Assembly (NCBI GenBank): GCA_003427395.1
Contig: BFEA01000102.1
Location: 1,532,731 to 1,562,172 of the forward strand
From: Chara braunii
Taxonomy: Eukaryota > Streptophyta > Charophyceae > Charales > Characeae
Reading direction: 5' to 3'
DNA: 29,442 nucleotides
The translations under genes were made by a program, and so were the position numbers. Of this stretch, positions 1-9,869 are shown piece after piece (the first letter of the stretch is position 1; every line of letters begins with the position of its first letter). The notes under the pieces were generated by a model. The model was given only the letters and a program-made list of their open reading frames with translations, had not been told where the DNA came from and ran no database searches.

Positions 1-137
1 CGGCGGAGAAGAGGTGGGTGGAGGCGGAGAGGAGATGGTGGGTGGTGGAAGAGGGGAGATGTCTGGAGGAGGCGGAAAGGAGGTGGGCGGAGGCGGAAGG
101 TGGGAGCCGGTGGCGGAGTCGAGGTGGGCACGTGGGA
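1..137. repeat. purine-rich degenerate GGCGGAGA-type repeat
   Basis: The + strand is almost free of pyrimidines and repeats variants of GGCGGAGA, GGTGGGTGG and GGAGGCGGAA. The open frames across it are low-complexity Gly/Glu/Arg strings and are not taken as genes. It runs directly into a cluster of inverted repeats. Confidence 0.6.
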
Positions 138-388
138 GGGCCCGTTGGACTTCAGTGCAGGGAAGGCGACGCCCTGCAACGGGCCCTATTTCCAACGGGC
201 GCGCCGATCCGGGCCGCCCACAGTCCTACCGGCCCGACGATCTTAAGACTTTAAGATCGCACGACGATCCAGGCCATCCGGCAAAGCGGATGGTCTGGAT
301 CGCCGCGCGATCTTGAAGTCTTAAAAGTCTTGAGATCGCGCGGAAATCCGGACCTTCGGCCCGTAGACCGCGGGCGGCCCGGATCGGC
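138..388. repeat. cluster of nested perfect inverted repeats (hairpin island H1)
   Basis: Five inverted repeats are packed into 250 bp. (1) GGGCCCGTT at 138-146 pairs with 178-186 and encloses GCAGGG/CCCTGC (157-162/172-177). (2) A 17-bp outer pair, 203-219 with 372-388, encloses the rest. (3) GATCTTAA/TTAAGATC with a 4-nt loop lies at 239-258. (4) A 15-bp pair with one G-T lies at 266-280/287-301. (5) CCGCGCGATCT (303-313) pairs with 333-343. The style resembles the R2 family at 13554 and 28020, which also has GCGATCT/AGATCGC hairpins, but I could not align it end to end with R2. No coding function is seen. Confidence 0.7.
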
Positions 389-895
389 CAAATCTCACGT
401 ACCAAATAGCGATTTCTATAAGTGTAGGGATGGAGAAAATAATGTTAGGAGAGTTCCACAAGTTTGGAATTTCCATCAGCTGAATGGTAGCAACATGAAA
501 CTGACAACGAAGGAGAGAATACTTCATACACTGCGCCATATGGTGAAGTTGCCTTCCTTTTCTTTCAACAACTTACAAAACCAGAAAATTCAGAAACCAC
601 CTGGCCCCTGAGGCTGCATGACACACTCATGTAGCTGTTGATGAATGGATCATCCCTTGAAAAACATTGAATCCTGATGGAATCAGATGGATACAAAAAA
701 AAAGAAAAAAACAGAAAAACAAAAAAACAAAAGGGATAAATAGGTGGGCAGAAGACCTCAAGGAATAGACGCTATGCAGTTTGAGACATCCCAAACCTTT
801 TCTTATTCCATGGGGAAAGAAAAAGCCATCATTTACTTGCATACAAACGACTGAAGCTTTGAAAACATATATGCAAATTTCCCTAAGCTTCACAC
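389..895. other. non-coding; probable intron or intergenic DNA
   Basis: No recognisable gene. It includes an A-rich run at about 697-738. The exon at 896-981 ends in a donor on its left side, so this stretch would be the start of the following intron on the minus strand. The next conserved JmjC exon, expected to continue after NLK, is not seen between 1 and 895. Confidence 0.4.
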
Positions 896-981
896 CTTCA
901 GATTGCGCACTTGATGCGGGCAACCAGCCGGAATAAAAACAGCTTCGCCGAAGTACTGCTCAAATGTCCAAGCCTCCACAC
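896..981 (-). CDS. JmjC-domain histone H3K9 demethylase (KDM3/JMJ25-like), single internal exon
   Basis: Read on the minus strand, this 86-nt segment encodes 28 residues starting VEAWTF and ending PHQVRNLK, with GEAVFIPAGCPHQVRN in the middle. This is the C-terminal strand of the JmjC domain in the KDM3 family (plant JMJ25/IBM1-like). Those enzymes are nuclear Fe(II)/2-oxoglutarate dioxygenases that remove methyl groups from H3K9. The His in CPHQV corresponds to the distal iron-binding histidine and is present. The exon is bounded by an acceptor (CTGCAG, just above 981) and a donor (AAG|GTGTGA at 896/895). Its phase leaves the first two bases completing a Gly codon. Flanking ORF extensions (to 1084 and below 896) are read-through of intron. 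No other exon of this gene was found; long repeat-filled introns would explain that. The isolated-exon or pseudogene alternative cannot be excluded. Confidence 0.8.
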
Positions 982-1452
982 CTGCAGGTTGTAACAGACT
1001 AATCAGCAAAGTGCTTCGGCACATGAAATCCATCAAACTAAGTGACATCTCAGAGGACCAGCAATGTGCCTCTCCACACAACACCCATCAAAAACTTGGA
1101 ATGATAACCTCAACAGGGTTGAGACTGTCCACCTTACAGCACTGAGGAGTGATTTAGCTTACAGCACACAGTACAGAGTTACTACATGTGCTTCACAGAT
1201 CCTGAGCAAATACATGCATTACTTGAAGTACTNCTAGATGACCTGTTGCAGCTGCAAGGAACCAAACAATGAGTTCACAAAATTTTCGAGATGCAAAAGC
1301 CCATAGAAGACCAAGCATGAGTTGAAAGCAGAATTACAAAATCCACGAGCACACCAACTAACAGCACACTGAACACTGAAGTCTCTTGACAAAACAAAGC
1401 CCACTTTTTCGCCTCAAATAATTTATACAACTAGCCCTACTATGACGTGTCT
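982..1452. other. non-coding; probable intron upstream of the JmjC exon
   Basis: The stretch next to 981 ends, on the minus strand, in a pyrimidine-containing acceptor tract and CTGCAG. One ambiguous base lies at 1233. No upstream JmjC exon (the HxD iron-binding motif) could be read in any minus-strand frame. Confidence 0.35.
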
Positions 1453-1489
1453 GCCTATACTACTCTCCCACACTACCTACACACACTAG

Positions 1490-1566
<77 letters not shown>

Positions 1567-1607
1567 CTATACTACTCTCCCACACTACCTACACACACTA
1601 GTCTACT

Positions 1608-1676
<69 letters not shown>
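1453..1676. repeat. tandem duplication of a 112-bp unit carrying a (CT)n tract
   Basis: The segment starting GCCTATACTACTCTCCCACA at 1453 recurs identically at 1565. Each copy is about 43 bp of unique sequence followed by a long pure CT run (1494-1564 and about 1612-1676). The long Ser-Leu open frame across it is an artefact of the dinucleotide. Confidence 0.9.
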
Positions 1677-1680
<4 letters not shown>

Positions 1681-1911
1681 ATCCTCTTGCCAGATCATGC
1701 TGGAGAGTCTGACCACTTCGTGTGCTCCACGACCATCACCAGGTTAGTACCGCGAGTTTCCCTCATCCCTGACCTCCGCAACCCAATGCCACCCAACTCT
1801 CTACACAGTGTTTCCAGCTATGGCTCGTGCAGCCCTCGGTGGCTGCCTTATCTCCAGGGCGCTATCTGGCAAAGCGCACACCAACAGCGCTGCTGCATTG
1901 AGCCACTTCCC

Positions 1912-2302
1912 TGAATCAGCTGCTCTGCTCGGCCTCTTCTATTTTGTCCTTTCTCGAGACTGCGGTCTGGGTCCAGGCCTGAGTCCACGTCTCAGTCCAA
2001 GTAGCTAACTCCCAGGCTTGGCCTACAGGTTAGTTACAAGGGCGGGTGGGGTCCAGCCTCTGCCCAGATATGCCAGGCGACACCTTCCGTTCGGGCCGGG
2101 GTGATTTGTAATGGCTGCCCGGCCCTGACTGAAGGCATCGCCTGAAATATCTGGGCAGAGGCTGGACCCCACCCCTGTAACTAACATGTAGGGCCAGCCT
2201 GCGAGTTGGCTACTTGGACTGGGACCTGGACTGAGGCCTGGACCCAGACTGCAGTCTCGAGAGAGGACAAAAGAGAGGAGGCCGAGCAGAGCAGCAGATT
2301 CA
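1912..2302. repeat. long inverted repeat (foldback element, ~390 bp)
   Basis: The left arm (1912-2100) and right arm (2118-2302) are reverse complements over almost their full length. Shared landmarks are TGAATC..GCTGCTCTGCTCGG at the outer end, TCTCGAGACTGC, GTCCAGCCTCTGCCCAGATAT, and an inner GGGCCGGG (2093-2100) pairing with CCCGGCCC (2118-2125). The loop is only 17 nt. Scattered mismatches show that it is not a fresh palindrome. No coding function is visible. It could be a foldback/MITE-like transposon or a source of hairpin RNA; no clear target-site duplication was found. Confidence 0.85.
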
Positions 2303-2938
2303 GGCCTGAATTCCCACATGGGTTTGCTTGTAAATGAAAATACGCTGTGTGACAACGTCGTGTATCAGTCACTGCTCGATGCCAACCGCCGACCGATCCA
2401 CAGCCGGCCCATCAGCGGACCGCTCACTGGATAGCAGGAACTTATCAGCTGAAAGAAAACGGACGGCGGGGCTGTTCTGTGCATGTGCCGAACACCTGGA
2501 AACAGCTACGAAAACAATGCTCCCGGGTGTTTGGGTTTTTGGAAGAGGGGAGGGGGGGGGTGGGGCGCATGGACAACTGATTAAGGGGAGTGGCTTCAGA
2601 CAGGGCATGTGCGACAGAGATCTGAAAGAGCTTCATACTAGTTCATAGAGAGAAAACTTATCTTTGGGAAAACTGCAGTGGAGGAGGAGGCAAGGAGAAC
2701 AAAAAACAAACTTGGGCCGTTGTGAGGGGGCGACGACCCCCCGACTGGTGCCTCCCAACCGGTAGACCAGTCGGCTGGTCAGGAGGCGACCAAATGGGAG
2801 CTGCCTACCGTTGGAGTTGCAACTCTCATATGTGAGGCATTTGCGGTGGTGGGCACTCACCTGTTAGAATTCAAATCACTCTTGAGTCTTGAGCGAAATC
2901 AACCCATATATAGATCTACTGACCATTGAGGTGGAAAA

Positions 2939-2940
<2 letters not shown>

Positions 2941-2982
<42 letters not shown>
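2941..2982. repeat. (CT)n microsatellite
   Basis: Pure CT dinucleotide over 42 bp, flanked on the right by TGTGTCTTG. Confidence 0.95.
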
Positions 2983-2986
<4 letters not shown>

Positions 2987-3550
2987 CTTGTCCCCTCCCA
3001 CCGCCAAAACCCCAAGCATCATTCCACGCCCAAGTCATTCTCTCCGAGAATTATGTTTCCGCAGGATGTTGTGCAATCTCTATGAAGAAACAAAAAAAGG
3101 AGATGACAATAAGGTGAGGGAAATGAGAAAAGATGAAGGCGATAGTGATGCAACAGGAAAACTCTGTCACTCTCTCTCGCTGTCCTCCCATACTCTCTCC
3201 CTCCCTCTCTTGCCAGGAACCTACCACTCCCTGGATGTCCACCTCTGCTCCCCCTCCCCCTCTCTTTCTCCCCCATTCACTGTCACCAACTCTGCCTCTC
3301 TTTCGTCAGGCACCTCCCACTCCCTTGCCATGCACCTCCCCCTCAACCTCTCTCTGGCCCTCTCCTTTCACCCTCCCTCCTGCCCACGTTTGACCATGAG
3401 TAGGTGGGAGAAGGTAGGTGCAGGAGGATGGGGTCAGCAGGAGGCTGGGGATGCGGCAGAGTTAGGGAGGTTGAGCATGGTGAGGAGACGTGGAGGGAGG
3501 TGGTGGCCTTGAGGAGGTTGGGGAAGGTGGTAGGCTTTGCCCCGCCCTTC

Positions 3551-3600
<50 letters not shown>

Positions 3601-4340
3601 CCGCACGTGCGAGCACTATGGACCTCATGTTCCCACGCCGTGCAGCTCCCCTTACCTACTCTCTCTCACCAGGCACCTCCTACTCTTTCGCCACGTGCCT
3701 CCCTCGTCCCCTTTGTCTCCCACCCGCCTCCTCTGACCCGCCCATGTTCACATGGGTGTGACAGGTGGGTAGGGAGGTGGGGGAAGGTGGAGGCCCATCT
3801 ATCCAACTTAGTAGACATATGTGCTATGTGAACGATTGGAAACACAGTCCAGCAGAGCATCAACATGTCCCATACACATGCCAAGATAACAAAGCAGATT
3901 TGGAGAGGAATGCACACCACACCAGACAGACATGCGCACAGCGGAAGTCCAGTACCCAAGAAGAATTGAATAGAATAAATTCCAAAGTTGCTCACTACTC
4001 TCCAGCTCAACCAGGACCACAAAAGAGACCGAGGGTCACTACCGAGCATAAGCCACCTTGAACAAACTCAGAACACAGCTTCATCAAGTCCCTGGACTCG
4101 TCCTCTTTCCACTCCACCTCCATAGCTGGCTATGGCGAACAGCACCCACCCTTACTACCCTACAGACCACCAGCGCCTCCTCGCAATGACCCCAGAAGTA
4201 CCAGTGCTGCTCAGAACTCCCTCAGATGCTGCAGCGCTGTCCCAGAAACTCCTCAGGACCACCAGTGCCCGTACCAGGATGAAGAAGGAACCTCCAGCTT
4301 GAAGAAGAAAAATTGAAGTTAACTTTTTAGAAGCTATAGC
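2983..4340. repeat. pyrimidine-rich low-complexity region with degenerate minisatellite and (CT)n(CA)n
   Basis: From about 3150 to 3760 the + strand is strongly C/T-rich. It repeats variants of CAGGCACCTCC-CACTC-GCCA-GCACCTCCC (near 3214, 3307 and 3670), giving a degenerate minisatellite. A compound microsatellite, (CT)9 then (CA)15, lies at 3551-3598. The stretch 3760-4340 is ordinary composition with no recognisable gene. Overlapping open frames here are Ser/Leu/Pro/His low-complexity strings on both strands and were not accepted. Confidence 0.65.
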
Positions 4341-4435
4341 TCAATAAAATATAAAAATATAGAAAAAATATTTTATATCACTTTAGCTATAATAGAGAGT
4401 ATTTCATATTATTATTCTATTTATTTATTATTATT

Positions 4436-5323
4436 GCAAGGAAGATGAGCAATAACGAACTTCAGAAATCAAACAGCATCATACACATGAGACCAGATAG
4501 TCGTGACCTCGAACCAATAGCAGAATTGCATCACGAGTTTCACCAAATAAGAGCACACCAAAAGCTCTTCATTGACAATGCTGGAATAGTCTCATCATCA
4601 TCAACGAAGAACCAATGTTGATATCCTATCTGGCGCTCGGCCCCGAGACTACGAATGGCAGATCCTATCTAGCCTAGACTACAATGCCGCTGACGACATC
4701 AACAGCTTCCCAAGTATGAGCAGATCTCGGCCAATGCCGCACGCCTCAAGCAGAAGGTATGTCTCTCGTACCACTCACAACTTGTTCCCCAACTCACAGA
4801 TGCCACTTGCACCCAAGGACCACCATGGGCCCCATCCAGCATACAGCAGCGCAGCTCGGCTATGGCTGCCTGTTACTTCCAGCTCGCCCGTGAGCGCGTG
4901 AGCCTGGCCAGCGTTAGCGCAGCAGCGCTTGCGAGCATGCAGCCAGTGCCCGAATGTCCAATGCGTGGGCAGGCCCTTCCCTATATCGAAGTGGCCTGCT
5001 GCTGCGTGCTGTGCTGCAGTACTGGGCCCCGGCCCAGAAGCTTCCGGTAGGCCCAGGGAGGCTGAGCCTCAGTCCAAACGAATCAGACCCAGGCCACCGA
5101 CAGTTACCAGTGCCCAACTGCCCACAGTCTGAGTTGAGTCCATGCTGTGTGGCCAGGGCCTGGGCGCGTTCAACCAACTGGCGCTGCGCAACTGCCTGAA
5201 TTTTACCCCAGTTGCGAAGCAGTCCAAGATATCTTGTCGTCTGTCGAGCCTGCCCTCACTTAGGGCGGCCGACCTGTTGCAAATACGGGCCCGGTAGGGC
5301 TTATCGAGGCCTTGTGCCTCGCA
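4436..5323 (-). mobile_element. R1 LTR-like repeat, complete copy (solo LTR candidate)
   Basis: On the minus strand this segment begins TGCGAGG (at 5323) and ends TTCCTTGCA (at 4436). Most of it aligns, reversed, with 12793-13553; its last ~210 bp align with 18953-19163. Landmarks shared with the first block are AAGGCCTCG.TAAGCC, GGCCGCCCTAAGTGA, CGCAG.G.CAGTTGGTTGA, GGGCCTACCG, GCGCTCACGGGCGAG and GGCCGAGATCTGCTC. The TG...CA ends, ~0.9-kb length and lack of coding sequence fit an LTR. The flanks are AT-rich (TTAATAA before, ATAATAA after), so a short target duplication cannot be read with certainty. No internal retroelement region adjoins it, hence solo LTR as the first hypothesis. Confidence 0.65.
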
Positions 5324-6750
5324 TTATTAATAAGGAATTGGATATTCGTAAATTTAAAGAATATCAATAGAACATTTTAGATCCGAGAGTTTCTATATAG
5401 ATATAAAATTATAAATCTAGATCAATACTCTACCATTTGTTATTTCATTGTTATTTCATTTTCACTTTTACTTCTTTCATAACTTAAAAATTTATGAAAA
5501 AGCTCCCACGAAAAAGATATGGCAGTGCCTAACCCCCACATCACAGATATGCTGTTGCCAGGCTCAGCAGATAAAAAACCTGCTTCACTGCTGCCCGCAA
5601 CCCTAGCAGCGGCTTCCCAGCAAAGTGCTGCTCCAGCAGCCTGCCGGCATCGACAAAAGCACTAAACAACTGCTCAGCAAAAGACCTCTAACCCTTTGGA
5701 CCCATTCTACTTACAGTTCTACTCTAACCTACTGGACTGGACTCCCTAAAACGTAAAACCAACAAACAGTTATGGGTCTGTGTTTTCCAGCAACAACGGG
5801 AACAGTCTGAAGCAAAAGTAATAAATCAACTGCCCGTTGAGGCCTGAAACGAGGCTGAGGCCCAATAGTACCCTTCTGCAGTAGTTTAGAGGATTTACAG
5901 AAAAGTCCTTGTCGGTTTACGCCTGTTTCAATTACCGGATAGGACCTAGAACGCAGAAAATTTGCAAAATTGTCCTCCAGAAACTGCAAGAACATGGCTT
6001 TCCTACCCTCCCGGGGAGCGAGGACCATCAAGCTGTTAGTGGCCACGAGGTGAGTGGTGGGGCCCCATAAGCCAATACAATGGACATGGCTGTCTTGAGA
6101 AGTTCCTTTCACGTAAAGCACTCAGTGTGTGGTTGTACTGGGCGTCAATTTGTTGCACTTCATATCCCTTCCCTGGGATAAGTGGACCGAATTGAGGGGG
6201 CCCATACCCCACTGGGCCTCAATTTGTTGCACTTCATATCCCTATTGCGACGTTAAATAATTCCTGAGGACCTTGGGGGCTGTTTTAAAATTGCCTCTTG
6301 ATCAGCCAATTGGTCGGTGTAAGGCTCGCTGCACGCGAGGGTAAAAATAGTGCAGGGCTGGCCAGCTCAGCATTTGGGTGAGCTGTGCACACCTTCAGAC
6401 ACGTGCGCTATCTGGATTGCTAAGGAAAGCTGACGTCAAGAGACTTCAAGAAGAATTGAGGGAGGGGTGGATTCCAGGTGACAGTTCGTTTTCAATTCCA
6501 TTCTGCAAACAGCCATGCAAGCGATCCTATTTTTATTTTGACTAGTTAGATCAACTTAGATGTGACTGCCATTAACACATCTGACAGACAGCATAGGTAA
6601 AACACTTCGTTTTCCCGCATTTGCTTTCTGTTTGAGAACTAGTCAGATTAAATAGAGTTGTTTGTAGGAATTTAACTTACCTGTTGAACCCAACTGTGCA
6701 TCTTCTGATAATGCCACCAATTAATTATTTTTATTATTTTAAATCTGTGT
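5324..6750. other. AT-rich non-coding stretch with a short direct duplication
   Basis: A 34-bp motif, ACTGGGC.TCAATTTGTTGC followed by ACTTCATATCCCT, occurs twice, at about 6138-6169 and 6212-6243. A 130-codon minus-strand frame (5729-6121) is described separately. Nothing else recognisable. If the chromovirus at 7269 had a 5' LTR like R1 it should lie here or just to the right, but no R1 sequence was found. Confidence 0.45.
5729..6121 (-). CDS. hypothetical 130-codon open frame, unrecognised
   Basis: The frame opens on a TTG-type start and has no family motif that I recognise. Composition is mixed (FLQFLEDNFANFLRSR near the middle, basic stretches after it), which is more protein-like than the low-complexity frames elsewhere. 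It has no recognisable partner gene and no nearby splice evidence. It may be a fragment of an old mobile element or chance. Confidence 0.2.
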   Translation of the reverse strand: MLYVKGTSQDSHVHCIGLWGPTTHLVATNSLMVLAPREGRKAMFLQFLEDNFANFLRSRSYPVIETGVNRQGLFCKSSKLLQKGTIGPQPRFRPQRAVDLLLLLQTVPVVAGKHRPITVCWFYVLGSPVQ

Positions 6751-7050
6751 TAGTCCCCGGGCGGCCTGGCTGGGGGAAGGTCACCTGGGTACCCTCCCGG
6801 ACGGCCCGGACCGGGCAGGGCCTGGGCAGGGTCCCGGGCGATCCCAGCGCATAATATTCTAAAAAATAAAAAACAAAAAAAATTCAAAAAATCCAAAAAA
6901 AAAAAATGTTGTGTAAAATTGCAATACAAACGACTTTTGGCTGAGGGCCACCTCAAAATTCCTTGTTAATTTCAAGATAAAAATAAATGAGAGCCGGGCG
7001 ACCCCCCCTCTGCCCAACTGGCCCAGGCATGCCTGGCCGGGCAACGGCCC
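6751..7050. repeat. GC-rich palindromic segments around an A-rich core
   Basis: Two G/C-rich blocks (about 6755-6848 and 6992-7050) flank an A-rich core with several poly-A runs. They contain GGCCCGGACCGGGC-type inverted repeats and the perfect palindrome CCAGGCATGCCTGG near 7024. No gene is seen. Confidence 0.5.
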
Positions 7051-7268
7051 AACATAGTTTTAAATTGGTTTGACCACTAAGCTACAGTAGGCAATAGAGA
7101 GTGTCCTAGCGCGGACTGTCCACAATGCTCTAGCATATGAGCGACGAAGATTACATCGCTCTGGACGGTCGGATCTTGCTTTCGTCGAGCCGAAGACTCC
7201 CATTGGTTCACATAGCTTTAGGAGCCGAGGGAGATTGTCTTTTGTTCCGAGAGGCTAGGGAAAGGCAG

Positions 7269-7280
7269 TGATATCAGAGG
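7269..7280 (+). other. primer-binding-site-like sequence for initiator tRNA-Met
   Basis: TGATATCAGAGG matches the plant retroelement PBS TGGTATCAGAGC at 10 of 12 positions. It lies 63 bp upstream of the gag start codon and just after a CA dinucleotide at 7266-7267, which would be the end of a 5' LTR. The upstream sequence does not resemble R1, so the 5' LTR assignment is open. Confidence 0.4.
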
Positions 7281-7343
7281 ATTGCAAAGGACGCAGAGGC
7301 AAGCAGGGCCTTCGCCAGAGAGGCAGCTGCCTCAGTGGCCACG

Positions 7344-9125
7344 ATGGCCACTGCTGCGCAGCAGAGTTCCCAGGCCAGTGGTTCAAGGACTAGTGGGGCA
7401 ACGGGGGCACAGACCCAGAGTCAGTCCGCTGGTGTAATGGTTAGCCAGCAGTTAGTGTTAACTCCTGAGGAGGTCACCATTCAGCGAGCAAGTGCTCGCG
7501 AAGCGCAGCTACAGCAGGCGTTAGATGAGATACAGGCAGAGAAAGAAAGGATGATTAGACGTAGGGCTAGGATGCACGGGAGAGAAGTGGACATGCAGGA
7601 GTTAGAGGAGATGGATCTGACGAATATGGATGCTGATGTAAGGACCGTTAAGACGGCCCTGCTAGATGTAGTGGGGATGCAGGACTACCATACGGCCCTC
7701 TTGCAGGACATTCAGAGAAGTCTGGCCGTGCTGGTCGGACGAGTTCAGGTTTCACCTTCACCATCCCGGCCAGGTGCCTGGCCGGTGGTGCAACCTCCTC
7801 CTTCTGTCCCACCGGTAGCTGGCGTAGTCCCATCTACACTACCTCCGGTTTCGGCACAGGCTGCTCCCCATCTTGGCATGCCTTTGATAGGCGGGTCGTC
7901 AGCAGGACCAAGCGTCAGGGTTCCAGTCCAGCCAGTGTTCTCCTAACCTCTGTTGCAGGCCGCTGTAACAGGGCAGCCTGTCGTTCCGCAGCCAGCGCAG
8001 CCGCAGGGCACACAGCCCCAGCAGCAGCAGGTTCAGCAACCTGCCCCATAGGCTCCACGACCTGGACTCGTGCAGGCTCCGGGACAAGGTCAGTGGGTAC
8101 CGAAGACTGCCATCGCCACACCAAGGCCCTTCTCAGGTGATAAGAAAGGTGAGGACCTCAACACATGGTTGAGGACGGTGCCAGTCTACGTGAAGTGCAA
8201 GTTGACCTTGCCTCACGAGGAAGTGCTTGTGGCTGCCTCCTATCTTGAGGGGAGTGCAGCAAGGTGGTTGAGTGGGTACGTGCAGTTGCAGGGGTACGGT
8301 CATGGCTTCCGTGCTTTGGCAGTCACCCAGAGGTTGGATGACTTCATCAAGCTGGTGGAAGAAAGGTGGCATGATCCGCAGGAGGCCCAAAAGGCCACCG
8401 ATGGGTTGCTGAACCTGGGCTCAAAGAAGTCCAGGTCAGTAATGGATGCCACAAACGCAGTAGAGCGTTTGATCTATGTTCCTGGCGTATGCTACAACCC
8501 CCAGGTCTTACTTACCACGTTCCTGAGGTGCCTCCCTATGGAGATCAGGAATCAGATGGCAAGTGAGGCCATGATCACAGTTCACAACTTTCCCTCGTTC
8601 AGCAGGAAGGTCGTAGATCTAGAAGCAAAGAGCGGGCATGGACAGCAGCCCACGGCAAATGGTAGGAAGAAGACACTGCCACCTAACTGGAAGAACAAGG
8701 GGCACATCATGTTCGTTGACAGTGATGGTACAACCATAAAGTTAGATGGCGACTTCCAGGTGGGAGTAGAGACAGAGTCAGGTAGTGCAGAAGCTTCAGG
8801 GGGTGGAGTAGTCACTGCCTCAGTCCAGAAAGGTAAGGTCACCGGTGCACGCCGCGAAGGCTCCCGGTCAAAGAGTCAAGTAGACCCCAATGCTCCTCCA
8901 TGGGAGAAAGCGGGGCTTACCGAGGACGTGTGGAGAGATCGGTACGCCCGTGCTGCTTGTATCCGTTGTGGCCAGTATGGCCATACGCAGTTCAAGTGCC
9001 AGAACCCGAAGGTCACGGATAAGATCCCGCCTACGATGGGACAGGCGCAAACCTCGTCCGCTTCCCAGGGTAGCAACGTTGCCAGCAGTTCTGGCACTAC
9101 TTCGGGAGACACGTCGGGCCAGTAG
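7344..9125 (+). pseudogene. gag: gag polyprotein of Ty3/gypsy element, two in-frame stops
   Basis: The frame runs about 593 codons from ATG 7344 (an in-frame GTG at 7335 precedes it). TAA at 7944 and TAG at 8049 break it, in a Gln/Pro-rich linker where each could be a mutated CAA or CAG. The N-terminal third has an Ala/Gln/Ser-rich start and a charged helical stretch (LQQALDEIQAEKERMIRRRA). The retrotransposon capsid domain starts near residue 260 (FSGDKKGEDLNTWL ... SYLEGSAARWL). Near residues 539-552 is a CCHC zinc knuckle, CIRCGQYGHTQFKC (8958-8999), which in this family binds the RNA genome. A Ser/Thr-rich tail ends at TAG 9123. Pol follows in the -1 frame and overlaps the gag end. Confidence 0.85.
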
Positions 9126-9869
9126 GAATTGTAGTTCCCAGGGTCGAGATGGTGGATACACCCTCGCCGTCTCGAGAGATGGCCCAAGCTATTGACTCTG
9201 ACGTCATCCCGCGATCACTTTTAGACCAATCGATACTTTGTTCGATGAATATATTCAAATCCTCTGAGGAGCTAGAGGAGTGGTCTAGATCAGACCCGCT
9301 AGCTTCTTGGACGACCGTGACTAAAGCTCCTAAGGGTGAGTTGTTCGTCGACGAGGTAGAAATAGGCGGTCGTAAGGCTGGGGCCTTCTACGATATATGT
9401 TCGACGAGAAACTTAATCAGTCGTGCGTGTGTTGATCGACTGCACTTACAAGGGCAAGTGCAGCGCCTCAGTCGACCGGTGGAGTCGACTTGTGCCAACA
9501 AACCGCGTATGGTAGTCAATGACTACCTAAAAAACGTTGTGTCTTTTCCCGTACGCGGGAGGGGAACTGAGACATAAAATCTCGTTCCTAGTCACTGATG
9601 ATCTCCCTATGGATATTCTGCTAGGTATGTACTACCTTTCGGTTGCACAACCCCAGTTTGACTGGGACCGAAAAGTGGTCAAACAAACGCTGCCCGAAGG
9701 GGGAAGCGTCCGATTGCGTAAGTATAAAGCTAGTAGTCCAATTGAGTCCTATGGGTGCATGTGCGCCACCACGCTTTATAATTATTACAAGCAAAATCCG
9801 GAGGAGGGTATGTACTTGGTGTATGTCTCTGCAGAGGGTGAGCCGATGAAAATGCCCCTAGAGATATAA
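9074..9869 (+). pseudogene. pol, N-terminal part: aspartic protease (degenerate active site)
   Basis: The frame opens after a stop at 9071-9073 and overlaps the last 52 bp of gag in the -1 frame; the first ATG is at 9149. Retropepsin features are the active-site region GAFYDICSTRNLIS (about 9376-9417) and the later DILLGMYYL (about 9611-9637), which corresponds to the conserved I-L-G-M strand. The active-site Asp is present, but the canonical DSGA or DTGA triplet reads D-I-C-S, so the glycine is lost. A frameshift near 9545 moves the reading frame from 2 to 0, and another near 9867 joins it to RT in frame 1. Confidence 0.75.

Noticed and set aside
1190-1281. Plus-strand open segment FTDPEQIHALLEVL
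   Set aside because: Short, includes the ambiguous base at 1233, no family match and opposite to the JmjC gene.
1447-1914. 155-codon open frame with long Leu-Ser runs
   Set aside because: It is the translation of two (CT)n tracts and the edge of the foldback; no protein family.
3343-3831. Overlapping frames with Cys-Val and Thr-His runs
   Set aside because: Produced by the (CT)n(CA)n compound microsatellite on both strands.
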